Source of the DNA: Coriobacteriia bacterium | Lineage (GTDB): Bacteria > Actinomycetota > Coriobacteriia > Anaerosomatales > SLCP01 | Direction: 5' to 3' | NCBI GenBank assembly: GCA_030603745.1 | Contig: JAUVXE010000001.1 | Span: 62,001-126,000, forward strand | DNA: 64,000 nucleotides | Shown: piece after piece, positions 52,627 to 61,618 of the stretch | How positions within the stretch are numbered: position 1 is the stretch's first letter | Layout of the letters: the number at the start of each line of letters is the position of its first letter | Translations under genes and position numbers: made by a program | The notes under the pieces: generated by a model | What the model saw: only the letters and a program-made list of their open reading frames with translations | What the model was told of the DNA's origin: nothing | Databases searched by the model: none

Positions 52627-53523
52627 ATGAACACACCCCGTTTCGGCCGCATGCTGACGGCCATGGTCACGCCCTTCACCGACGACGACCGTCTCGACCT
52701 CGATCGCGCCCAGGAGCTCGCGCTCAGGCTGCTCGATCACGGCAGCGACGGACTGATCGTCTGCGGTACCACGGGCGAGAGCCCGACCGTCTTCTACGAC
52801 CAGAAGATGGAGCTCTTCCGCGCCGTCCTCGATGCGGTCGACGGACGCGCTCCTGTGATCGCCAACGCGGGCGACAACTGCACCGCGGACTCGGTGGCGT
52901 TCGCGCGCCAGGTGGCCGCGCTCGGCGTCGACGGCATCATGACCGTGGTTCCGTACTACAACAAACCGCCGCAGGAGGGGATGTACCGCCACTTCCGCGA
53001 GATCGCCTCGGCGGTCGACCTCCCGGTCATCCTCTACAACATCCCCGGCCGGTGCGTGGTCAACATGACGGCAGAGACCACACTCCGTCTCGCGCGCGAC
53101 TGCGAGAACATCGTCGCGGTCAAGGAGGCCAGCGGCGACCTCACCCAGATCGCGCAGATCATCGACGGGGCGCCCGACGGCTTCGAGGTGCTCTCCGGCG
53201 ACGACGAGATGACCCTGCCGATGATGGGACTCGGCGGCACCGGGGTCATCTCCGTGGTGAGCCACGTCGCGGGCGATCGCTTCAAGGCGATGATCGAGGC
53301 CCAGGCGGCGGGCGACCACACGCGCGCGCTTCGGGCCCACCTCGAGCTGCTCCCGCTCATGAAGGCGCTCTTCATCACCGCGAACCCCATCATGGTCAAG
53401 GAGGCCCTCCGCCTCACCGGTTTCGACGCGGGCAGCGTGCGACTGCCCCTCGTACCGCCCACCCCCGAGCAGACCGAGGAGCTCACCCGCGTCATGCGGC
53501 ACGTGGGTATCCTGACCGACTAG
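52627..53523 (+). CDS. dapA: 4-hydroxy-tetrahydrodipicolinate synthase DapA
   Basis: DapA condenses pyruvate with aspartate semialdehyde. The 298-residue TIM-barrel lyase has TAMVTPFTDDDRLD, GTTGESPTVFYDQK and VVPYYNKPPQEGMYRHF. The active-site Tyr lies in ILYNIPGR and the Schiff-base Lys in IVAVKEASGD. The GDDEMTLPMMGLGGTGVISV motif is also present. It starts at ATG 52627. Its partners DapB and aspartokinase are just upstream, and RNase J follows, as dapA-rnj does in Bacillus. Confidence 0.97.
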   Translation: MNTPRFGRMLTAMVTPFTDDDRLDLDRAQELALRLLDHGSDGLIVCGTTGESPTVFYDQKMELFRAVLDAVDGRAPVIANAGDNCTADSVAFARQVAALGVDGIMTVVPYYNKPPQEGMYRHFREIASAVDLPVILYNIPGRCVVNMTAETTLRLARDCENIVAVKEASGDLTQIAQIIDGAPDGFEVLSGDDEMTLPMMGLGGTGVISVVSHVAGDRFKAMIEAQAAGDHTRALRAHLELLPLMKALFITANPIMVKEALRLTGFDAGSVRLPLVPPTPEQTEELTRVMRHVGILTD

Positions 53524-53534
53524 CACGTATCGAA

Positions 53535-53559
53535 CGCGGGAGCGCCACCGCTACCCGCG
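53535..53559 (+). terminator. Hairpin after dapA
   Basis: CGCGGGAGCG (53535-53544) pairs with CGCT and CCCGCG (53549-53559) around a CCAC loop with one bulged base. It is 11 bases after the dapA stop and has no T tract. Confidence 0.45.
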
Positions 53560-53616
53560 CGTACCGACCGCCCTGCCGCTTTGACGGCACGACCGAAGGA
53601 GCGTTCCGTAACGCCC

Positions 53617-55287
53617 ATGACACAGAAGAAGACCCGCCTGCGCGTGATCCCCCTCGGGGGTCTCGGCGAGATCGGCAAGAACATGACCGTCTTCGAGTAC
53701 GGCAACGACATGGTGCTCGTCGACGCGGGGATCATGTTCCCCGACGACGACCACCCCGGTGTCGACCTCATCCTCCCCGACTACAGCTACGTTCTGCGCC
53801 GCAAGGACAAGCTGCGCGGCATCATCATCACCCACGGCCACGAGGACCACACCGGCACCCTCCCGTACCTGCTCAAAGACCTCGGCTCCGCGGTGCCCGT
53901 GCTCGGCACGAAGCTCACCCTCGGCCTGATCTCAGGCAAGCTCGAGGAGCACCGGATCAAGAAGCATAAGCTCCGCGAGGTCAAAGCCGGCGGACACGTC
54001 AACCTCGGCGTGTTCGGGTTCGACTTCATCCCGGTCAACCACTCGATCCCCGACGCTGTGGCGCTGTTCATCCGCACGCCTGTGGGCAACGTACTGCACA
54101 CCGGCGACTTCAAGTTCGACCAGACGCCTATCGACGGCCGCCTCACCGACTACGGAGCCCTCGCGGCCGCCGGCAAGAAGGGCGTCATGCTCCTCATGAG
54201 CGACTCGACCAACGCCGAGTCACCCGGCATCACCAACTCCGAGGCGACAGTAGGCGCCGCGTTGCGGTCCATCTTCGCGACGGCCGACCAGCGCATCATC
54301 GTCGCCTCCTTCTCGAGCCACATCCACCGCCTGCAGCAGGTCTGTGACGCGGCTGTCGAGTCCGGCCGCAAGGTCGTCGTCACCGGCCGCTCGATGATCA
54401 ACAACACCAAGATCGCGCGCCAGCTCGGCTTCCTCGAGATCGCCGAAGAGGATCTGGTCGACGCGTACGACATGGGCGACCTGCCCCCCGAGCGGGTCGT
54501 GGTGCTCTCGACGGGGAGTCAGGGCGAGCCGCTCTCCGCGCTCGCGCGCATGGCCAATGGCGACCACAAGACCGTCTCGATCGAGGAGGGGGACACCGTC
54601 GTCATATCGGCGACCCCCATCCCCGGCAACGAGAAGGCGGTCAGCCGCGTGATCAACCGCCTCTCCAGCGCAGGGGCCGACATCAAGCACAAGGGGACCG
54701 CCCCGGTGCACGTCTCCGGACACGCGGCGGCCGAGGAGCTCAAGCTGATGCTCAACCTCGTCAGGCCCCGCTACTTCGTGCCCGTCCACGGTGAGAGCCG
54801 CCATCTGCGCGCGCACGCCGAGCTCGCCCGGGCGACCGGGGTCGCAGAGAAGGACGTGTTCGTGCTCGACAACGGCGACTGCCTCGAGCTCACCGACTCC
54901 GGCGCCCGCGTGAGCGAGCGGGTGGAGTCCGGCGTGGTCTACGTGGACGGCCTGTCCGTGGGCGACATCGGCAAGGTCGTGCTGCGCGACCGCCAGATGC
55001 TCGCCAAGGACGGCATCGCGACCGTCGTTATCGCGGTCGACCGCCAGAACGGCAAGCCCACCGGGGAGCCCGAGCTCGTCGCGCGCGGGATCGTCTCCGG
55101 CGCCGATGAGGCCGCCTTCTTCGAGGACGCGCGGGCCCGGGTCGCCAAGACGCTCGCCAAGACCGCGAAGGAGGGCGCCACCGACCACTCGGTCATCAAG
55201 AACGCGGTGCGCGAGTCGCTCTCCCAGTTCATCTGGGAGCGGACCCGCTCGCGCCCGATGATCATCCCCGTGGTCATGGAGGTCTAG
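53617..55287 (+). CDS. rnj: Ribonuclease J
   Basis: RNase J is a metallo-beta-lactamase-fold enzyme with endonuclease and 5'-3' exonuclease activity in mRNA decay and rRNA maturation. The 556-residue protein starts RLRVIPLGGLGEIGKNM and has the zinc motif ITHGHEDH (His73, His75, Asp77, His78). Further motifs are PVNHSIPDAVAL, HTGDFKFD, STNAESPGIT and the beta-CASP region with SGHAAAEELKLML and PVHGESRHLRAHAELA. ATG 53617 matches family N-termini. The nearest ribosome-like site (GAAGGAG, 53595-53601) is 15 bases away, unusually far; a TTG at 53581 is an alternative. Confidence 0.96.
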   Translation: MTQKKTRLRVIPLGGLGEIGKNMTVFEYGNDMVLVDAGIMFPDDDHPGVDLILPDYSYVLRRKDKLRGIIITHGHEDHTGTLPYLLKDLGSAVPVLGTKLTLGLISGKLEEHRIKKHKLREVKAGGHVNLGVFGFDFIPVNHSIPDAVALFIRTPVGNVLHTGDFKFDQTPIDGRLTDYGALAAAGKKGVMLLMSDSTNAESPGITNSEATVGAALRSIFATADQRIIVASFSSHIHRLQQVCDAAVESGRKVVVTGRSMINNTKIARQLGFLEIAEEDLVDAYDMGDLPPERVVVLSTGSQGEPLSALARMANGDHKTVSIEEGDTVVISATPIPGNEKAVSRVINRLSSAGADIKHKGTAPVHVSGHAAAEELKLMLNLVRPRYFVPVHGESRHLRAHAELARATGVAEKDVFVLDNGDCLELTDSGARVSERVESGVVYVDGLSVGDIGKVVLRDRQMLAKDGIATVVIAVDRQNGKPTGEPELVARGIVSGADEAAFFEDARARVAKTLAKTAKEGATDHSVIKNAVRESLSQFIWERTRSRPMIIPVVMEV

Positions 55288-55290
55288 GAC

Positions 55291-56094
55291 GTGGAGATAC
55301 TCCAGGCGGTACTGCTCGGCGTCGTCCAGGGCATCTCTGAGTTCCTGCCGATCTCCTCCTCCGGCCACCTGCGCCTGCTGCAGGAGGTCTTCGGGCTCAC
55401 CGACGACTTCGGCCTCGTGTTCGACACATGGGTCCACGTGGCCACCCTCGCCGCGGTCGTCGTCTACTTCCGCGCCGACCTCGCGGGGATGGCCGCCTCG
55501 GTCCTCTCCCGGGACCCGGGCCGCAGGGCCGACCGCCGGCTCGCCTGGCTCGTGGTCGTGGCCACCATCCCGACCGGCCTCATCGGCCTGGCGGGCAGCG
55601 ACTTCTTCGAGAGCGCCGACATCCTCTACGTGGGAGTCGCGTTCCTCGTCACCTCGGCGGCCCTCACGCTCGCCGACGCGCTCTCGAAGATGACCCTCCA
55701 CGAGGCGTCCGCGCTCGGCTGGAAGCGCGCGGTGCTGATCGGCGTGGCGCAGGGGATCGCCGTCATGCCGGGGATCTCCCGCGCAGGTGCGACCATGGCT
55801 GCCGGCCTCGGGCTCGGCCTGGACCGGGAGCAGGCGGCGCGCTTCTCGTTCCTGCTCTCCGGCCCGATCATCCTGCTCGCGGGCGCGAAGCAGGCCCTCG
55901 ACGTCTTCCTCACCGGCGAGGCGGGACCGAGCCTGCTCGCCACGGTGGCCGGCTCCGCCGCTGCCGCGATCACCGGGTACCTGGCCATCGCGGGCCTGAT
56001 GGCCTTCATCAAGCGTCACTCGTTTCGCGTGTTCGCCGTCTACACCGGCATGCTCGGTGTGGGCGTGCTAGTCTGGCGATTGACCGCAGGCTAG
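55291..56094 (+). CDS. uppP: Undecaprenyl-diphosphatase UppP (BacA)
   Basis: UppP dephosphorylates undecaprenyl diphosphate to regenerate the lipid carrier for cell wall synthesis. The 267-residue polytopic membrane protein has the first motif LGVVQGISEFLPISSSGHL with catalytic Glu and Ser residues, and the second motif GVAQGIAVMPGISRAGATM. About seven hydrophobic segments are visible. It begins at GTG 55291, three bases after rnj. It completes the carrier-lipid cycle begun by UppS. Confidence 0.95.
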   Translation: MEILQAVLLGVVQGISEFLPISSSGHLRLLQEVFGLTDDFGLVFDTWVHVATLAAVVVYFRADLAGMAASVLSRDPGRRADRRLAWLVVVATIPTGLIGLAGSDFFESADILYVGVAFLVTSAALTLADALSKMTLHEASALGWKRAVLIGVAQGIAVMPGISRAGATMAAGLGLGLDREQAARFSFLLSGPIILLAGAKQALDVFLTGEAGPSLLATVAGSAAAAITGYLAIAGLMAFIKRHSFRVFAVYTGMLGVGVLVWRLTAG

Positions 56095-56112
56095 AGGGGC
56101 GGGACCGAGTCG

Positions 56113-58383
56113 ATGGCCTCACGGGGAACAACCAAGAAGCGCACCACCGGCTCCCGTGCGACGGGCGCTTCCCCGAAGCGCGCCAACAACCGTCGCCAGC
56201 CGGCACAGCCGGTCCTCGAGCCGGACGCCCGCTACGACATCTACGGGATCGTCCTGGTCGCCGCTGCCATCGCGCTCGCGATCGCGCTGCTCTCCTCGGG
56301 GGCCGGTCTTCTCGGCGGGGCGGTGGCCGGCATCTTCCGACTGCTCTTCGGACTCGGCGCGTTCGTCGTCCCCGTGCTCATGCTGCTGTGGGGCGTGACC
56401 TTCTTCGTGCGCACCATCGCGATCAGCGAGCTCCGTGTCGGCGCGGGCCTCGGCATCGTCCTCCTGGCGCTCATCGGGATGCTCGGTCTCGGCTCGTCCG
56501 CCGAGGAGCAGTGGCGCACCATCGAGCTCGAGACCCACGGCGGCTACCTCGGAGGGGGACTCGCCTGGGCGCTGCGCTCCCTGGTGGGCGAGCCGATCTC
56601 TTACGTGGTACTCGCCGCCGTCATGCTGATCGGCCTGGTGATCACGGGCCTGTCGGTCTCAGGTCTCGTCGAGAGGGTGTCGGAGCGGTTCGCGACCTCG
56701 GGTCGCGACGAGGACCGCCCGGAGCCGTCGCGCCGGACCGAACGCGCACCGCGCACCGTCCCGCTCGAGGAGCTCGACTCCTCGGCGCCGGAGATCGCGC
56801 GCTCCCGCCCGGTCAGCGGACGCATCCGGTCGAAGAATCCCGCCGAGGACCCCGAGGTACGGCGTCAGACCGTGCCCACGCCGCGCACGAGCGCTCCCAA
56901 GGCGATGGAGGGTTTCGAGCTGCCCGCGACGACCCTTCTCGCACGCAGCCCCGAGAGCGCCTCGCGCCACCGGGCCACCGAGAAGGAGCTCACCACCACC
57001 GCCCGGGTCATCGAGGAGACGCTCGCGACCTTCGACATCCCCTCGAAGGTCGTCGGCTGGATCCCCGGACCCACGGTCACGATGTATGAGATCGAGCTGT
57101 CGCGCGGGGTCAAGGTCAACCGGGTGACCTCGCTCGCCGACGATCTCGCCCTCGCGCTGGCCGCCGCCACGGTGCGCATCCTCGCGCCGATACCCGGCAA
57201 GTCCCTCGTGGGCATCGAGGTCCCCAACGAGCGCCGCTCCACCGTCACCCTTGGCGACGTCCTCGCCGCGCCCGCCGCGGCCGCCGGCGGCCCACTCGTC
57301 CTCGGCATCGGGAAGGACGTCTCGGGGGACAGCGTCGTCGCCGACCTCGCGTCCATGCCCCACCTCCTCATCGCCGGCTCCACCGGCACCGGCAAGTCCG
57401 TGTGCATCAACGCGCTGCTCACCTCGGTGCTCATGCGGGCGACCCCGGCCGAGGTCCGCCTCATCCTCATCGACCCCAAACGCATCGAACTCTCGCTCTA
57501 CAACGGCGTGCCGCACCTCTATGTCCCGGTGGTCACCGAACCCAAGGAGGCCGCGAGCGCGCTCGCCTGGGCGGTGAGCGAGATGGAGGCACGCCTCAAG
57601 CGCCTGCAGAAGGCCGGGGCGCGCAACATCGGGATGTACAACGCCATGGTCCAGGACGGTCGGGGGCCCGAGGGTGCCGAGGAGATGCCCTATCTCATGA
57701 TCGTCATCGACGAGCTCGCCGACCTCATGATGGTGGCGGCCAAGGAGGTCGAGGACTCGATCTGCCGCCTCGCCCAGCTCGCCCGCGCGGCCGGCATCCA
57801 CCTCGTGGTGGCGACGCAGCGTCCCTCGACCGACATCATCACCGGCCTCATCAAGACCAACATCACGAACCGCATCGCGTTCGCGGTATCCTCGGGGATC
57901 GACTCCCGCGTCATCCTCGACCAGCCCGGCGCGGACAAGCTCGTCGGTCTCGGGGACATGCTCTTCTCCACGCCCGCCTGGCCCAAGCCCAAGCGGATCC
58001 AGGGGGCCTTCGTCTCCGAGGACGAGATCGGCGCCATCGTCGCGCACCTCAAGGAGCAGGCCGAGCCCGACTACCACGAGGAGATCCTCCACCTCAAGGT
58101 CGCCTCGGCCGGTGGCGGGGTCGACGCGGGTGAGGACGACGACCCGCTGCTGTGGGAGGCCGCCGACGTGGTGGTGACCTCAGGGCTCGGCTCGACGTCG
58201 ATGCTCCAGCGCCGCCTCAAGGTCGGCTACGCGCGGGCAGGGCGTATCATGGACATGCTCGAGTCAAAGGGCGTCGTCGGACCGCCGGACGGCTCGAAGC
58301 CCCGCGAGGTGCTCGTCGACGTCGAGGACCTCGAGGCGATCAAGGGGTTCGAGCGCAGCGACCGCGACAGGGAGGGGGAGTAG
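56113..58383 (+). CDS. ftsK: DNA translocase FtsK/SpoIIIE
   Basis: FtsK pumps chromosomal DNA through the closing septum and activates Xer recombination. The 756-residue protein has a basic N-terminus, four membrane helices (about residues 40-185) and a short linker. The alpha-beta motor has Walker A GSTGTGKS (422-429) and Walker B LMIVIDELADLMM. RPSTDIITGLIKTNITNRIA follows, and a C-terminal gamma winged helix covers about 680-745 (SMLQRRLKVGYARAGRIMDM). It follows uppP by 18 bases. The xerC gene at 25934 provides a likely partner recombinase. Confidence 0.96.
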   Translation: MASRGTTKKRTTGSRATGASPKRANNRRQPAQPVLEPDARYDIYGIVLVAAAIALAIALLSSGAGLLGGAVAGIFRLLFGLGAFVVPVLMLLWGVTFFVRTIAISELRVGAGLGIVLLALIGMLGLGSSAEEQWRTIELETHGGYLGGGLAWALRSLVGEPISYVVLAAVMLIGLVITGLSVSGLVERVSERFATSGRDEDRPEPSRRTERAPRTVPLEELDSSAPEIARSRPVSGRIRSKNPAEDPEVRRQTVPTPRTSAPKAMEGFELPATTLLARSPESASRHRATEKELTTTARVIEETLATFDIPSKVVGWIPGPTVTMYEIELSRGVKVNRVTSLADDLALALAAATVRILAPIPGKSLVGIEVPNERRSTVTLGDVLAAPAAAAGGPLVLGIGKDVSGDSVVADLASMPHLLIAGSTGTGKSVCINALLTSVLMRATPAEVRLILIDPKRIELSLYNGVPHLYVPVVTEPKEAASALAWAVSEMEARLKRLQKAGARNIGMYNAMVQDGRGPEGAEEMPYLMIVIDELADLMMVAAKEVEDSICRLAQLARAAGIHLVVATQRPSTDIITGLIKTNITNRIAFAVSSGIDSRVILDQPGADKLVGLGDMLFSTPAWPKPKRIQGAFVSEDEIGAIVAHLKEQAEPDYHEEILHLKVASAGGGVDAGEDDDPLLWEAADVVVTSGLGSTSMLQRRLKVGYARAGRIMDMLESKGVVGPPDGSKPREVLVDVEDLEAIKGFERSDRDREGE

Positions 58384-58386
58384 GCC

Positions 58387-59166
58387 GTGAGCGACACGCT
58401 CGGCAGCATGCTCGAGAAGGCACGCCGCTCCCTCGGCAGGTCCCTCACCGAGGCCGAGGCGGTCACCCGTATCCGCGCGAAGCGGCTCGAGGCGCTCGAG
58501 GCCGGCGACTACGATTCCCTGCCGAGCCCCGCCTACGTCCGCGGGTACATCATCTCGTACGCGAAGTTCCTCGGCCTCGACCCGGCTCCGCTGCTCGAGG
58601 CCTACGCGCGCGAGGCGGGCGCCGAGGAGCCCGAGAGTCCGCGGCTGCCCGAGCCGGTCGTCACGCCGCGGTCCCAGGCCCATCAGATCCCCTTCCGGGC
58701 CGCGGTCGCCGTCGTCGCGATCGTCGCGGTCCTCGCGCTCACGGTCTGGGGCGTAGGACGCCTGCTCTCCGGACCGGAGGCGCCGCCGCCCATCCCCGTC
58801 GTGCCGGAGCCCACCGCGACCGCCGAGCCCTCCACCGAGCCCACCTCCGTACCGGGAGTCGACGACGCGGACGACCAGGCACCTCCGTCCGGCGACGCTG
58901 AGGAGCAGGCGCTCCCGTCCGGCCCGTTCACGGTGCGTGTCGAGATCGAGCAGGGCAGCGCGTCGTGGATGCGCGTCACCATCGACGGCCTCGTCGCCTA
59001 CGAGGGCACGCTGGCCGGGGGCCAGACCCAGGAGTGGACCGCCGAGGAGTCGGCGGAGCTGAGGATCGGCCGTGCCCCGGCGGTCACCGTCTACCAGGAC
59101 GACGTCGAGGTGGAGATCCCCTCAGGCGACCCGCCCGTCCTCGTTCTTCCGCAGGCGACGCCGTAG
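58387..59166 (+). CDS. rodZ: RodZ-like membrane protein with N-terminal HTH
   Basis: A 259-residue protein with a RodZ-type helix-turn-helix of the Xre class (residues about 5-75: LGSMLEKARRSLGRSLTEAE, SPAYVRGYIISYAKFLGLDP). A single membrane helix (about 99-122) and a Pro/Thr/Glu-rich linker follow, then a C-terminal DUF4115-like beta domain (FTVRVEIEQGSASWMRVTID). RodZ anchors the elongation machinery to MreB; its neighbour position after ftsK matches Bacillus ymfM. The start is GTG 58387, three bases after ftsK. Whether MreB exists here cannot be seen. Confidence 0.88.
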   Translation: MSDTLGSMLEKARRSLGRSLTEAEAVTRIRAKRLEALEAGDYDSLPSPAYVRGYIISYAKFLGLDPAPLLEAYAREAGAEEPESPRLPEPVVTPRSQAHQIPFRAAVAVVAIVAVLALTVWGVGRLLSGPEAPPPIPVVPEPTATAEPSTEPTSVPGVDDADDQAPPSGDAEEQALPSGPFTVRVEIEQGSASWMRVTIDGLVAYEGTLAGGQTQEWTAEESAELRIGRAPAVTVYQDDVEVEIPSGDPPVLVLPQATP

Positions 59167-59217
59167 CCGCCTGCCGTACGCACCCGTTTCGAACCTACCC
59201 CGAGGAGGAGTGCCGAG

Positions 59218-59715
59218 ATGGCCAAGTATCAGAGCTTCGACGTGGTTTCACAGGTCGACATGCAGGAGGTCGACAACGCCGTCCAGCAGGCGGCCAAGGA
59301 GCTCACGCAACGCTACGACCTCAAGGACAGCGGCGCCACGGTGACCCTCGACAAGAGCGCCGCGACGATCACGGTCGCCGCGCCCGCGGATTTCGTCGCG
59401 CGTCAGGTCATCGACGTGCTCGGCTCGAAGCTGGTCAAGCGGGGCGTCGACCTCAAGGCGCTCGACTGGGGACAGACGGAGAACGCGTCGGGCGGTACGG
59501 TCCGGGTGACCGGCGCGATCGTCAACGGCATCGAGGCCGATCTCGCCAAGCGCATCAACAAGGAGATCCGCGACCAGAAGTTCAAGGTCAAGGTGCAGAT
59601 CGAGGGCGACAAGCTCCGGGTCTCCGGACCTAAGCGCGACGAGCTGCAGGCGGTCATCGCCTTCCTCAAGGAGCAGGAGTACGGCATCCCGCTCCAGTTC
59701 ACGAACTACCGCTAG
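59218..59715 (+). CDS. YajQ family nucleotide-binding protein
   Basis: A 165-residue YajQ/UPF0234 protein with two ferredoxin-like domains. Family members bind nucleic acids or cyclic di-GMP in some bacteria. The start MAKYQSFDVVSQVDMQEVDN, the NKEIRDQKFKVKVQIEGDK region and the ending QEYGIPLQFTNYR are diagnostic. ATG 59218 follows GAGGAGG. It sits between the rodZ-like gene and rimO, an insertion relative to the Bacillus gene order. Its role here is unknown. Confidence 0.94.
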   Translation: MAKYQSFDVVSQVDMQEVDNAVQQAAKELTQRYDLKDSGATVTLDKSAATITVAAPADFVARQVIDVLGSKLVKRGVDLKALDWGQTENASGGTVRVTGAIVNGIEADLAKRINKEIRDQKFKVKVQIEGDKLRVSGPKRDELQAVIAFLKEQEYGIPLQFTNYR

Positions 59716-59719
59716 ACCC

Positions 59720-61015
59720 ATGGAGCGCCCCGCTGTCGCCTTCATCACCCTCGGCTGCCCCAAGAACGAGGTCGACTCCGACCGCATGACGGCCGCCGTG
59801 GTCTCCTCGGACTACCGGGTGGTCGACGAGATCGACGACGCCGACATCGTCGTGCTCAACACGTGCGGCTTCATCACCGACGCCGTGGAGGAGTCGGTGT
59901 CGGTCGCGCTCGAGCTCGCCGAGTGGCGCGACGCCCGCGCCGGGCGCCGCCTCGTGCTCGCGGGATGCATGGTCTCGCGGTACGGCGACGACCTCGCCTC
60001 GGCCATGCCGGAGGCCGACGCGCTGGTCCCGGTCGCGGGCGAGGCTGGGCTGCTCACGGTCCTTGAGGGCCTGACGGGCTTCGCGGCGAACCCGGTCGCG
60101 GGCAGCGGGCGCACGGTCACCGGGCCCTCGGCCTACCTGCAGATCTCGGACGGCTGCCACCGCTCCTGCGCGTACTGCACGATCCCGTCGATCCGCGGAC
60201 CCTACCGCAGCCGGCCGATCGCCGGGATCGCCGAGGAGGCCGCTCTGCTCGTCGCCTCCGGAGCGCGGGAGCTCGTGCTGATTGGACAGGACACCTCGGC
60301 GTGGGGGAGGGACCTTCCCGGAGACGAGGACGTCGCCGACGTGCTGCGCGCCGTCGCCGCTACGCCCGGGCTCGCGTGGCTCCGGCTCATGTACGTCCAG
60401 CCCGACGGGGTCACCGACCGCCTGCTTGCGACCATGGCCGAGTTGCCCCAGGTGGTGCCCTACCTCGACATGCCGCTCCAGCACGCCGCCGCAGACGTGT
60501 TGCGCGCGATGCGCCGCGGCGGTTCGGCCGACGACTTCCTCGCGCTCATCGCACGGATCCGCTCAGCCCTGCCGGAGGTCTGCCTCCGCTCGACCTTCAT
60601 CGCCGGGTTCCCCGGGGAGGCCGAGGAGGACCTCGATGTGCTCCTCGACTTCATCGTCGAGGCCGGCCTCGACTACGTCGGCGTCTTCCCGTACTCGCCC
60701 GAAGACGGGACCGCTGCCGCGGCGCTTCCCGGCCAGCTCCCGTTCGAGGAGCGCGCCCTGCGGGCGAACCGTGTCCGCGAGGCCGCCGATTCCGTCGCGT
60801 TCGCTCGCGCCGAGGCGCGCACGGGCACGCAGCTCGAGGTGCTGGTCGAGGGGGTCGACGCGGAGGACGGCACCGCTGTCGGCCGCTGGAAGGGCCAGGC
60901 GCCCGAGATCGACGGACTGGTCATCCTCGACACGACGCCCGAACCGGGTACCCTGGTGTGTGCCGAGATCATCGAGACGTACGGCTACGACCTCTCCGGG
61001 AAGGTCCGCACATGA
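59720..61015 (+). CDS. rimO: Ribosomal protein uS12 methylthiotransferase RimO
   Basis: RimO is a radical-SAM enzyme that methylthiolates the conserved aspartate of uS12. The 431-residue protein has the UPF0004 domain with three Cys ligands (TLGCPKNEVDSDRM, NTCGFI, LAGCMV), then the radical-SAM CxxxCxxC at Cys146, Cys150 and Cys153 (GCHRSCAYCTIP). A C-terminal TRAM domain starts at about residue 365. LGCPKN favours RimO over MiaB. Its stop overlaps pgsA, an association also seen in Bacillus relatives. Confidence 0.95.
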   Translation: MERPAVAFITLGCPKNEVDSDRMTAAVVSSDYRVVDEIDDADIVVLNTCGFITDAVEESVSVALELAEWRDARAGRRLVLAGCMVSRYGDDLASAMPEADALVPVAGEAGLLTVLEGLTGFAANPVAGSGRTVTGPSAYLQISDGCHRSCAYCTIPSIRGPYRSRPIAGIAEEAALLVASGARELVLIGQDTSAWGRDLPGDEDVADVLRAVAATPGLAWLRLMYVQPDGVTDRLLATMAELPQVVPYLDMPLQHAAADVLRAMRRGGSADDFLALIARIRSALPEVCLRSTFIAGFPGEAEEDLDVLLDFIVEAGLDYVGVFPYSPEDGTAAAALPGQLPFEERALRANRVREAADSVAFARAEARTGTQLEVLVEGVDAEDGTAVGRWKGQAPEIDGLVILDTTPEPGTLVCAEIIETYGYDLSGKVRT

Positions 61016-61617
61016 TCCGCAACATGAACTGGGCGAACCGGGTGACCGTAGCGAGGATGGTCTTCATCCCCGTGTTCGTGGTCACACTGCTCGCGGGCAT
61101 GCCTGAGTGGGGCCCATGGTGGGCGGCCGGCGTCTTCACGCTGCTCGCGATCACCGACGGGGTGGACGGCTACCTCGCCCGCTCGCGCAACGAGGTGACG
61201 ACCTTCGGCAAGTTCCTCGACCCGCTCGCCGACAAGCTGCTCGTCACCGCCGCGCTCGTCGCGCTCGTCGAGCTCGGCTCCCTGCCGTCGTGGATCGCCC
61301 TCGTGATCATCAGCAGGGAGTTCATCGTGAGCGGCCTGCGGCTCGTCGCCGTGGCCGAGGGCAAGATCATCGCCGCATCCGACTACGGCAAGGCCAAGAC
61401 CGTCCTGCAGGTGCTCGCGATCATCGCGTTCATCCTCAAGGACAGCGCGCCCCTCGCGCGCCTCCTCGGCGAGACCGGCACCGGCTACTTCTCCGCCGCC
61501 TCATGGCTCCTCATGGGCGCCGCGGTCGCGCTGACGATCATCTCGATGGTCGACTACTTCTACCATGCCCGTGACGTGATCACCGGCCCGTGGAAGACGG
61601 AGTCCGAGGAGGCCTGA
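61012..61617 (+). CDS. pgsA: CDP-diacylglycerol-glycerol-3-phosphate 3-phosphatidyltransferase PgsA
   Basis: PgsA makes phosphatidylglycerophosphate from the CDP-diacylglycerol produced by CdsA. The 201-residue membrane protein has the CDP-alcohol phosphotransferase signature DGVDGYLARSRNEVTTFGKF continuing LDPLADK, with all four acidic residues. Five to six hydrophobic segments are visible. ATG 61012 overlaps the rimO stop; ATG 61024 (MNWANRVTVARM) is a second candidate. The pgsA-cinA-recA order is a well known Gram-positive arrangement. Confidence 0.96.
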   Translation: MIRNMNWANRVTVARMVFIPVFVVTLLAGMPEWGPWWAAGVFTLLAITDGVDGYLARSRNEVTTFGKFLDPLADKLLVTAALVALVELGSLPSWIALVIISREFIVSGLRLVAVAEGKIIAASDYGKAKTVLQVLAIIAFILKDSAPLARLLGETGTGYFSAASWLLMGAAVALTIISMVDYFYHARDVITGPWKTESEEA

Positions 61618-61618
61618 C

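Noticed and set aside
53581-53609. TTGACG before rnj as a -35 box
   Set aside because: The hexamer 17 bases downstream is TTCCGT, which is not a credible -10 element, and transcription would begin inside the start region.
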